Shown here in pieces: positions 58,025 to 64,000 of a DNA stretch of 64,000 nucleotides. Made by a program: the position numbers and the translations under genes. Under the pieces are notes generated by a model, which was not told where the DNA came from, did no database searches, and saw nothing but the letters and a program-made list of their open reading frames with translations. The DNA is from an uncultured Eubacteriales bacterium (GTDB taxonomy: Bacteria > Bacillota > Clostridia > Oscillospirales > Oscillospiraceae), in NCBI GenBank assembly GCA_900545585.1, contig UQZR01000008.1, positions 24,461-88,460 on the forward strand. The letters are read 5' to 3'. Within the stretch, counting starts at the first letter, position 1; each line of letters starts with the position of its first letter.

Positions 58025-59290
58025 TCACGCCTCCTCCTTTCCGTGCAGGAAGTATACGGTATCCAGCCGGGCGGACTGTGCCGCCGCCATGATGCGTTCC
58101 TTTGTGACCTCCCGCAGCGCCCGGGCCAGCTGCTCCGGCGTCTCGTCACAGTCCGTGGCGATCTGGCCCAGATAGTAGTTCTCCAGCGCGCTCTGGGAGT
58201 CGGGCAGGGACGTGAGAGAGCTGAGCATGGCCTGCAGGGCCCCCTGCTGTTCCCAGTCCTCCCAGTCGCCGTTCTGCACGGCGGTGAGCTGGCGGGTGAT
58301 CTCCTCCACGGCGCGGTCATAGTCCTTCTGCTCCACGCCGCTGGAGACGGTCATGATGCCCTTGCTGCGGGCGTAGCTGCTGGAGGCGTAGTAGCACAGG
58401 GACAGGCGCTCCCGCACGTTCATGAACAGCTTGGAATTGCTGGTGCCGCCGAAGATCAGATTGGCCAGGATCATGGCGGGGGTGTCCTCCGTGGCGCAGC
58501 GATAGCCCAAGCCCAGCTTGCCCTGGTTCACGTCCATCTCCTCGGAGAGGACGCGGGGCTGGGGCCGCGGGTCGAAGCGCCGGATGGGCGGCAGCGGCGG
58601 CACCTGTCCCCGGGGCAGATGCCGCAGGGCCGCCAGTACCGCGTCCTCCACGCGCTGCCGCTCCGCGCTGCCGCAGTAGAGCACCTCCACGCGGCTGGAG
58701 GCCAGCAGCGTCCGGCTGTGAAGATACAGGCTCCGGGCATCGATGCGCTCCGCCGTCTCCTCGTCGCCCAGACGCAGGATGCTGTACGGCTCGCCGGCGC
58801 ACATCTCCTGCATGAGCCGGATGTCCGCCCAGTCACGCTTGTCGTTGCGCAGAGAGCGGATGGCGTCAATGAGGTTGGCCTTCTCACCGGCCACGTAGTC
58901 CGGCAGAAAATGGCCCTCCGTGGTGACAGGGTCCAGCAGCATCTCCCCCGTCAGCGCCGCCACCGGCTCCAGCAGCTTTTCGCCGTGAGGCGTGAAGGCA
59001 TCGTCGATGAAGGAGGCGGCAAAGCCGATGCACTGGCGCTCTCCCTTCTTGCGGACAATGCTGTCCACCGTGGCGCCGTACAGCGTGTCCATGGCTGCGG
59101 ACAGCTGCTCCATGTCCGGATAGCGGGCCGTCCCGCGGCTCAGCACCGCCGGCAGCAGTGCGTTGGCCGATGCGGACGCGCGGTCCAGTCCGGCGATCAG
59201 GTTCACTGTCAGGCGGCTGGTCTTGAATTTCCGGGCGGGCAGATAGGTCAGGAACACGTCCTGCATGATCTCCCGACGATTTTCATACAT
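58025..59290 (-). CDS. ymfF: M16 family protein YmfF, inactive-type partner
   Basis: This 421-residue M16 protein (ATG 59290 after AGGAGG) lacks the zinc motif: where HxxEH would be, it reads SRGTARYPDMEQLSAAMD. It keeps the M16 fold, with GLGYRC and KLFMNVRERLSLCYYASS in the second half. It is the YmfF-type non-catalytic partner that pairs with YmfH, as in mitochondrial processing peptidase. The other EF-P modification genes (ymfI, efp) are not in the window. It is the first gene of ymfF-ymfH-lgt and is separated from khpA by a strong terminator. Confidence 0.85.
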   Translation of the reverse strand: MYENRREIMQDVFLTYLPARKFKTSRLTVNLIAGLDRASASANALLPAVLSRGTARYPDMEQLSAAMDTLYGATVDSIVRKKGERQCIGFAASFIDDAFTPHGEKLLEPVAALTGEMLLDPVTTEGHFLPDYVAGEKANLIDAIRSLRNDKRDWADIRLMQEMCAGEPYSILRLGDEETAERIDARSLYLHSRTLLASSRVEVLYCGSAERQRVEDAVLAALRHLPRGQVPPLPPIRRFDPRPQPRVLSEEMDVNQGKLGLGYRCATEDTPAMILANLIFGGTSNSKLFMNVRERLSLCYYASSSYARSKGIMTVSSGVEQKDYDRAVEEITRQLTAVQNGDWEDWEQQGALQAMLSSLTSLPDSQSALENYYLGQIATDCDETPEQLARALREVTKERIMAAAQSARLDTVYFLHGKEEA

Positions 59291-59390
59291 GATGGGACCT
59301 CCTAAGTGTTTCTTCTGCGTATACAGTATGGTATTATACACCAACGCCAGCCAAAAGAAAAGCGGCAAAACGGAGCGCCCGCCTGTGGAG

Positions 59391-59430
59391 GAAAAAAGGA
59401 ACTCCCGCCTGCGGCGGGAGCTCCTTTTCG
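59391..59430. terminator. Terminator after khpA
   Basis: GGA-CTCCCGCC and GGCGGGAG-TCC pair around TGC with A and T runs on both sides; on the minus strand it follows the khpA stop immediately and precedes ymfF. Confidence 0.9.
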
Positions 59431-59661
59431 TCAATCAACGATATCCACCGAAACCTTGGCGCCGGTGCGCTGGGCATAGGAACGCACCACAGTGCGGATC
59501 TCCTTGGCGATGCGGCCCTGACGGCCGATGACCTTACCCATGTCCTCAGGGGCCACACGCAGCTGCAGCGTCAGCTCATCGCCCTCCTCGACCTCGGTGA
59601 CGGACACCTGCTCGGGATGCTCCACAAGGCTTCTGGCGATATACAGCAGCAAATCCTTCAT
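59431..59661 (-). CDS. khpA: KH-domain RNA-binding protein KhpA
   Basis: KhpA is a small RNA-binding protein that in Gram-positives pairs with KhpB/EloR and influences cell length. The 76 residues are one KH domain with the GxxG loop in GKVIGRQGRIAKEIRTVV (about residues 42-59). It follows rpsP by 15 nt, the standard ylxM-ffh-rpsP-khpA order. The expected next genes rimM and trmD are missing; the terminator comes instead. Confidence 0.95.
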   Translation of the reverse strand: MKDLLLYIARSLVEHPEQVSVTEVEEGDELTLQLRVAPEDMGKVIGRQGRIAKEIRTVVRSYAQRTGAKVSVDIVD

Positions 59662-59676
59662 GGTTTTGCCCCCGGC

Positions 59677-59916
59677 TTACAGAACGTCGACTTTCTTCAG
59701 CAGAGCACGAACGGTCTCAGTGGGCTGAGCGCCAGTCTTGATCCACTCGCGGGCGCGGTCAGCATCGATGGTGATCTGGGCGGGAGAGACACAGGGATTG
59801 TAGGTGCCGATCTCCTCAATGAAACGGCCGTCACGGGGATAACGGGAATCAGCGACGACCACGCGGTAATAAGGTGCCTTCTTGGCGCCCATTCTTCTCA
59901 GACGAATCTTGACCAT
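59677..59916 (-). CDS. rpsP: 30S ribosomal protein S16
   Basis: S16 is a small 30S assembly protein. The 79-residue protein begins MVKIRLRRMGAKKAPYYRVV and continues ADSRYPRDGRFIEEIGTYNP, a textbook S16. AGGAGG-type site precedes ATG 59916. It lies 63 nt after ffh and 15 nt before khpA in the conserved signal-recognition-particle operon. Confidence 0.97.
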   Translation of the reverse strand: MVKIRLRRMGAKKAPYYRVVVADSRYPRDGRFIEEIGTYNPCVSPAQITIDADRAREWIKTGAQPTETVRALLKKVDVL

Positions 59917-59979
59917 AGTTTTTTTCCTCCATGTATTTTTTGTACGGTTTATTTGTTAAATGCTTCTGCACTTACACAC

Positions 59980-61359
59980 TTATTTGAGCCGCTTCTTCCG
60001 GCCGAAGCCGTGCATCCGGTTCATGTTGGGCATACCGCCCATCATGCCGCCCAAGCCCCGGAGCTTGCCCTTGGTCATGGCCTTGGTCATCTGCTGCAGC
60101 ATCTCGAAGGACTTCAGCAGACGGTTGACATCCACCACCTCCAAGCCGCAGCCGGCAGCGATGCGCTTTTTGCGGCTGGCGTTGAGGATCTGGGGATTCT
60201 CCCGCTCCTGCGGGGTCATGGATCGAATGATGGCCTTGTTGTGGGCCATCTGCTTCTCGTCGATCTGGCTGGCATCAAAGCCCTTGGCCATACCGGCGGG
60301 CAGCATGTCGGCGATCTGGCTCAGGTCGCCCATATTCTGCAGCTGCTCCAGCTGATCCAGATAGTCGCTGAGGGTCAGGCGGTTCTTCCGCAGCTTCTCC
60401 TCCAGCTTTCTGGCCTGCTTCTCATCGTACTGCTGCTCCGCCTTCTCGATGAAGGTGAGCATGTCGCCCATGCCCAGAATGCGGGAGGCCATGCGGTCGG
60501 GGTGGAACGGCTCGATCATGTCCAGCTTTTCGCCGGTGCCCACGAACTTGATGGGCTTACCGGTGGCCGCCCGGATAGAGAGGGCCGCGCCGCCGCGGGC
60601 ATCGCCGTCCAGCTTGGTCAGCAGCACGCCGTCGATGCCCAGAGCTTCGTCAAACGCCTTGGCGGCGTTGACCGCGTCCTGGCCGGTCATGGCGTCCACC
60701 ACCAGCAATATCTCGCTGGGCTTTACCTCGGCCTTGACAGCCTTCAGCTCGTCCATCAGCGCCTCATCGATGTGGAGACGGCCGGCGGTATCCAGAAACA
60801 CCATATCGTTGCCGTGGTCGGCCGCGTACTTGATGGCCTCCCTGGCGATGGTCACGGGGTCGATCTGCCCCATCTCGAACACGGGAATATCCAGCTGCTT
60901 GCCCACCACCTGCAGCTGGGTGATGGCGGCGGGACGGTACACATCGCAGGCTGCCAGCAGCGGACGCCGTCCGAACTGGCGGCGCATCAGGCCCGCCAGC
61001 TTGGCGCCGTTGGTGGTCTTACCGGCGCCCTGAAGACCCACCATCATCACCACGGTGGGGCCCTTGGAGGCCATGGTGAGACGGGCGTTGGTGCCGCCCA
61101 TCAGCGCCGTCAGCTCCTCGTTGACGATCTTGATGATCTGCTGAGCGGGGGTCAGGCTGTCCAGCACGTCCGCGCCCACGCACTTCTCGGTGACGGACGC
61201 CACAAAGTCTTTGACGACCTTGTAGCTGACATCGGCCTCCAGCAGCGCCATGCGCACCTCGCGCATGCCCTCGCGGACATCCGCCTCCGTCAGGCGGCCC
61301 TTACCCCGCAGCCGTTTGAAGGTCGCATTCAGTTTTTCACTCAGTCCCTCAAATGCCAT
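59980..61359 (-). CDS. ffh: Signal recognition particle protein Ffh
   Basis: Ffh is the SRP GTPase that targets nascent membrane proteins. The 459-residue protein has an N domain (about 1-90), a G domain with G1 GLQGAGKTTNGAKLA (about 107), DTAGRLHID (G3), TKLDGDARGG (G4) and a Met-rich M domain that binds SRP RNA and signal peptides (about 300-450, with GMGDMLTFIEKAEQ and LGGMMGGMPNMNRMHG). SRP RNA is not in the window. It is preceded by ylxM with only 3 nt between them. Confidence 0.97.
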   Translation of the reverse strand: MAFEGLSEKLNATFKRLRGKGRLTEADVREGMREVRMALLEADVSYKVVKDFVASVTEKCVGADVLDSLTPAQQIIKIVNEELTALMGGTNARLTMASKGPTVVMMVGLQGAGKTTNGAKLAGLMRRQFGRRPLLAACDVYRPAAITQLQVVGKQLDIPVFEMGQIDPVTIAREAIKYAADHGNDMVFLDTAGRLHIDEALMDELKAVKAEVKPSEILLVVDAMTGQDAVNAAKAFDEALGIDGVLLTKLDGDARGGAALSIRAATGKPIKFVGTGEKLDMIEPFHPDRMASRILGMGDMLTFIEKAEQQYDEKQARKLEEKLRKNRLTLSDYLDQLEQLQNMGDLSQIADMLPAGMAKGFDASQIDEKQMAHNKAIIRSMTPQERENPQILNASRKKRIAAGCGLEVVDVNRLLKSFEMLQQMTKAMTKGKLRGLGGMMGGMPNMNRMHGFGRKKRLK

Positions 61360-61362
61360 GTA

Positions 61363-61728
61363 TTACTCCTTCAATACGCCGGCTCCGGCGATGATGCTGT
61401 CGGCCAGTTCCTCCAGCCGGTGGTTCTCATACTGCCGGTAGTTGATGGTCTTGATCTCATTGGCGGCGGCCACGATGGCGTCCACGCTGTCCTGCATGCG
61501 CATAAAGCGCTTGAGCAGGCCCGTCTTGTCCTCCAGCTCGTTCATGGCGGCCTCGGCGCGGACGATCACATCTCGCACGCCCTGACGGGATATGCCGCAA
61601 TTCTCGGCGATCTCCGCCAGCGACAGATCCTCATTGTAGTAGAGATCGAACAGCTCGCGCTGCCGCTCCGTGAGGATGTCGCCGTAAAAATCGAACAGCA
61701 TGGTCATGCGGTAGGTCTGGTTTTTCAC
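61363..61728 (-). CDS. ylxM: YlxM family putative DNA-binding protein
   Basis: YlxM is a helix-turn-helix protein nearly always encoded before ffh; in streptococci it modulates SRP assembly. The 121-residue protein has a sigma-70 region 4-like helix-turn-helix (LSLAEIAENCGISRQGVRDV, about residues 35-54) preceded by LTERQRELFDLYYNED. The initiation codon is GTG 61728, with GGGGGAG upstream. It is the first gene of ylxM-ffh-rpsP-khpA and has its own promoter. Confidence 0.93.
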   Translation of the reverse strand: MKNQTYRMTMLFDFYGDILTERQRELFDLYYNEDLSLAEIAENCGISRQGVRDVIVRAEAAMNELEDKTGLLKRFMRMQDSVDAIVAAANEIKTINYRQYENHRLEELADSIIAGAGVLKE

Positions 61729-61775
61729 GGGAATCTCCCCCTTCTGTAAAGTTATAACCCTTTACAACAGTGAAT

Positions 61776-61804
61776 ATCTTACACGATAGCGGCATAAAAG
61801 TCAA
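61776..61804 (-). promoter_or_regulatory. Promoter of ylxM-ffh-rpsP-khpA
   Basis: On the minus strand TTGACT (61804-61799) and TAAGAT (61781-61776) with a 17-nt spacer. Confidence 0.65.
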
Positions 61805-61837
61805 GGCGAAATGTGGCGGCGGCTGAAAATTTTTCAG

Positions 61838-61866
61838 AAAAAAGAGACGGCTGTGCCGTCTCTTTT
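61838..61866. terminator. Terminator after thrC
   Basis: AGAGACGGC and GCCGTCTCT pair around TGT, with A and T runs on both sides. It ends the thrC transcript on the minus strand. Confidence 0.9.
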
Positions 61867-61902
61867 TCGGGTTCATCGGTGTTTTCAATGAAAAACCGCA
61901 TT

Positions 61903-63144
61903 TTACTCCACGGTGACGCCGCGCTTTTTGAACTCCTCCACCATCAGGTCCAGATCGGGCGCGATGTGGATGGGCTCGCCGGCGGACTTGATGGCGTTGG
62001 CCACATCCTTCAGACCGTTGCCGGTGACCACGGACACCACGGTGGCGTCGTGGGGGATGAGTCCCTCCTCGCAGGCCTTCTTCAGCGCCGCCGCGCCGGT
62101 GACGCCGGCAGGCTCGCCGAACACGCCGCAGGTACGGCCCAGCAGGCGCTGAGCCGCCAGGATCTCCTCGTCGGAGACGTTGACGGCGATGCCGTTGGAC
62201 TCGCGGATGGCGGCCAGCGCCTTGTCGGCGTTGCGGGGCACGCCCACGGAGATGGAGTCGGCGATGGTGTTTTCCTCCATAGGCTCCCAGGGCTTATCCT
62301 CCTGAATGGCGCGGTTGATGGGGTAGCAGCCCAGGGACTGGGCGGAGATCAGGCGGGGCAGCTTGTCGATAAAGCCGATGGCGTACAGATCCTTGAAGCC
62401 CTTCCACACGCCGGCAATGGTGCAGCCGTCACCCACGGAGATGGCCAGATAGTCGGGCATCTCCCAGTTCAGCTGCTCGGCGATCTCCAGCGCCACTGTC
62501 TTTTTGCCCTCGCTGAGGTAGGGATTGATGGCGGCGTTGCGGTTATACCAGCCGTACTTGTCGATGGCGGCGGCGGACATCTTGAACGTGTCCTCATAGT
62601 TACCCTTGACGGAGATGACGTTGGCGCCGAAGATCATCAGCTGAGCCACCTTGCCCTTGGGTGCGCGCTCGGGGACAAAGATGTAGGTCTTGATGCCCGC
62701 AGCGGCGGCGTTGCCGGCCAGAGAGCTGGCGGCGTTGCCGGTGGAGGAGCAGGCGATGGTCTTAGCTCCGGCCTCCATGGCCTTGGCCACGGCCATGGCG
62801 CTGGCGCGGTCCTTCAGGGAGGCGGTGGGGTTCTGGCCGTCGTCCTTCACCCACAGGCGCTTGATGCCCAGCATTTCCGCCAGCTTCGGTTCCTCGTACA
62901 GAGGGCTCCAGCCCACGCGCAGGGGCGTGTCGGGGGTGGTCTCCTCCACGGGCAGCAGCTCACGGTAGCGCCACATGGAGCGGTTGTCGCGCCGGGCCAG
63001 CTTCTCCTTGGTCAGCACGGACTTGATATAATCGTAGTCGTACACGATGTCCAGAATGCCGCCGCACGCACAATTGGTGAGGTCGGGCACCGCGTCGTAG
63101 GTCTTGCCGCAGCGGACACACTTGCCGTATTTTACGTTTCTCAT
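61903..63144 (-). CDS. thrC: Threonine synthase
   Basis: ThrC converts O-phosphohomoserine to threonine with PLP. The 413-residue protein is fold type II: the PLP lysine is in NPTASLKDRASAMAV (about residue 110), the phosphate-binding loop region is SSTGNAASSLAGNAAAAG and the C-terminal half holds SVGDGCTIAGVWKGF. The N-terminus has four Cys in a rubredoxin-like knuckle (CVRCGKTY ... CACGG) as in the ThrC class with a zinc-ribbon extension. No other threonine genes are adjacent. ATG 63144 follows AAGGAGAG. Confidence 0.92.
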   Translation of the reverse strand: MRNVKYGKCVRCGKTYDAVPDLTNCACGGILDIVYDYDYIKSVLTKEKLARRDNRSMWRYRELLPVEETTPDTPLRVGWSPLYEEPKLAEMLGIKRLWVKDDGQNPTASLKDRASAMAVAKAMEAGAKTIACSSTGNAASSLAGNAAAAGIKTYIFVPERAPKGKVAQLMIFGANVISVKGNYEDTFKMSAAAIDKYGWYNRNAAINPYLSEGKKTVALEIAEQLNWEMPDYLAISVGDGCTIAGVWKGFKDLYAIGFIDKLPRLISAQSLGCYPINRAIQEDKPWEPMEENTIADSISVGVPRNADKALAAIRESNGIAVNVSDEEILAAQRLLGRTCGVFGEPAGVTGAAALKKACEEGLIPHDATVVSVVTGNGLKDVANAIKSAGEPIHIAPDLDLMVEEFKKRGVTVE

Positions 63145-63172
63145 GGCGTCTCTCCTTATTTGGTGTAAAGCC

Positions 63173-63306
63173 CAGGGCGGGGCGAAGGCCCCGCCCTGAA
63201 GCGATTTGTGGTCAGCAGGTCAAATTCATTTTTTCGGCGGCGTGTACGTCGAAAAAATACATTGGCCCAAGCGCCGTGGGCGCGTTCGCCAGTCCGCTGA
63301 CTGGCG
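63173..63306. repeat. Array of four inverted repeats upstream of thrC
   Basis: Within 134 bp lie four hairpins: CAGGGCGGGGC / GCCCCGCCCTG (63173-63198), ATTTTTTCGGCG / CGTCGAAAAAAT (63228-63258, one G.T), GCGCC-GTG-GGCGC (63271-63283) and CGCCAGTC / GACTGGCG (63287-63306). None has a normal terminator T-run. No coding frame or known leader RNA is recognised. The layout suggests a dispersed intergenic repeat element or a structured thrC leader. Confidence 0.5.
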
Positions 63307-63316
63307 GTGGGGGATC

Positions 63317-63342
63317 TAAAGGGGGAGCCTGCTCCCCTTTTA
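63317..63342 (-). terminator. Terminator after the PLP-dependent enzyme gene
   Basis: AAAGGGGAGC and GCTCCCCCTTT pair on the minus strand right after the stop codon; the T-run is short, so efficiency is uncertain. Confidence 0.6.
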
Positions 63343-63347
63343 AGAGA

Positions 63348-64000
63348 TCAAAGTGCCTTCAGCAGGCCGGTGGCCTCGTTGAACTCGTTGATGAGCTCGT
63401 CCAGGTCCTTGGCCTGTGCGTGGACGGCGTCCCAGGTGCCCTTGGTGTCGTACCACTGGGCGTTCAGATCCTCCACATCCATCTGCTGCTGCTCCACCCA
63501 AGTGTAGTACTTCAGGTTGTGGACGCGCTTGCGCTCGGTGTAGGTCAGCTCCAGCATGGAGTCGGTCTTCAGGCCCAGCATGTGCAGGTTGTGGTCCAGA
63601 GCGGCCTCGTGGGCGTTGTAGGCGCCGTGCATCTGGTTCAGCTCCTCGATGCGGCTGCCATACATGACGGCGGAGTCGGTGAGGACGGTGGCCACCACGT
63701 CGTTTTCGGTAAGCTCGTAGTACTTGGCCATCTTGATGCAGCACAGCACGTTGGCGATGCCGGAGATGCCCAGCCAGGTCATCTTCTGGACTTCCTCATC
63801 GGACATGCCCAGCTCGTCCTTCATATACTTCTGGCCCTCGGGAGTGTTGAACAGGCGCAGCAGGCGCTGGCTGTCCTCGTCATCGATAGCGATGGCCATG
63901 TCGGTGTTCTTCACGTTGTGGATCCAGGGGATGTGCTTGTCGCCGATGCCCTCGATGCGGTGGCCGCCGAAGCCGTTGTCCAGAATGGTGGGGCACTGCA
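63348..64000 (-). CDS. PLP-dependent enzyme, beta-subunit-like (fold type II), 3' part only
   Basis: The frame is open to the right edge, so only the last 217 residues are seen; the GTG at 63914 is inside the gene and not its start. The visible part includes GFGGHRIEGIGDKHIPWIHN, then TDMAIAIDDEDSQRLLRLFN and KMTWLGISGIANVLCCIKMA, and ends with a helical region rich in acidic residues. This matches proteins annotated as pyridoxal-5-phosphate-dependent protein subunit beta in Clostridia, related to cysteine and threonine synthases. The PLP lysine would be in the missing part and the substrate is unknown. The neighbour thrC belongs to the same fold class. Confidence 0.75.
   Translation of the reverse strand, partial: QCPTILDNGFGGHRIEGIGDKHIPWIHNVKNTDMAIAIDDEDSQRLLRLFNTPEGQKYMKDELGMSDEEVQKMTWLGISGIANVLCCIKMAKYYELTENDVVATVLTDSAVMYGSRIEELNQMHGAYNAHEAALDHNLHMLGLKTDSMLELTYTERKRVHNLKYYTWVEQQQMDVEDLNAQWYDTKGTWDAVHAQAKDLDELINEFNEATGLLKAL

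Noticed and set aside
59617..61749. A 710-codon plus-strand frame opposite rpsP, ffh and ylxM, and similar long plus frames opposite the radical SAM gene, icd, hydratase, ymfH and thrC.
   Set aside because: All are opposite conserved genes and share the same artefact of GC-rich third positions.

Overview
The window reads as the chromosome of a GC-rich, spore-forming member of the Firmicutes (class Clostridia), most like the Oscillospiraceae (Oscillibacter / Dysosmobacter / Flavonifractor relatives). The grounds are Gram-positive style regulation (SAM-I riboswitch, T-box, glmS ribozyme, CIRCE, AGGAGG ribosome binding sites, TTGACA/TATAAT promoters), Firmicute-only proteins (YlxM, IreB, RbgA, YmfF/YmfH, a Bce-type module, a SpoIVFA/SpoIVFB-like pair) and a strong G/C third-codon bias. 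That bias also leaves very long false open frames opposite many real genes. The species assignment is an inference; no rRNA is present.

Layout. 0-4.7 kb: protein quality control (tig, clpP, clpX and the 5' part of lon). 4.8-9 kb: metallophosphoesterase, M19 dipeptidase, yraN, rnhB, rbgA and rplS, all on the minus strand. 9.1-13.1 kb: a radical SAM pair and an M23/M50 protease pair resembling spoIVFA/spoIVFB. 13.2-14.4 kb: a tRNA-Pro gene, a lone type IV pilin-like gene and a lower-GC remnant, the most foreign-looking stretch of the window. 14.4-22.4 kb: a B3/B4 editing-like protein, then acn-icd facing gltA, then proBA, together a route from oxaloacetate and acetyl-CoA through 2-oxoglutarate towards proline. 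22.5-28.5 kb: DUF2325, flavodoxin-like reductase, FMN hydroxyacid dehydrogenase, two MATE exporters and a HAD nucleotidase. 28.5-34.4 kb: hsp20 under CIRCE, ftsH, an rRNA/tRNA methyltransferase, riboswitch-controlled metK, and a rhomboid-like protein lacking the catalytic motif.

34.5-43.3 kb holds two back-to-back envelope/transport systems. On the minus strand is a complete Bce-type antimicrobial peptide module (bceR-bceS-bceA-bceB) with a BceR-like box before the transporter genes. On the plus strand is a five-gene GntR(YtrA)-led ABC operon ending in a 507-residue membrane-anchored protein that I cannot assign. 43.4-49.8 kb: glmS with a probable glmS ribozyme in its leader, DUF421-DUF4363, nrdR, an unassigned protein, an orphan MazF-type toxin, a lipoprotein, and NAD(P)HX dehydratase. 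49.9-53.7 kb: T-box-controlled pheST. 53.8-55.6 kb: ireB, an unassigned 99-residue protein and an NlpC/P60 cell-wall hydrolase. 55.6-61.8 kb: lgt, ymfH, ymfF, and then khpA, rpsP, ffh and ylxM. 61.9-64 kb: thrC and a partial PLP-dependent enzyme.

Most of the window is ordinary core genome. The best leads for something undescribed are the GntR-ABC operon with its unassigned extracytoplasmic protein, the structured region around the glmS leader, the lower-GC 13.8-14.4 kb remnant beside the orphan pilin, the Cys-rich FMN hydroxyacid enzyme, the degenerate rhomboid, and several inverted repeats that look like operators or structured leaders (rbgA, DUF2325, upstream of thrC).
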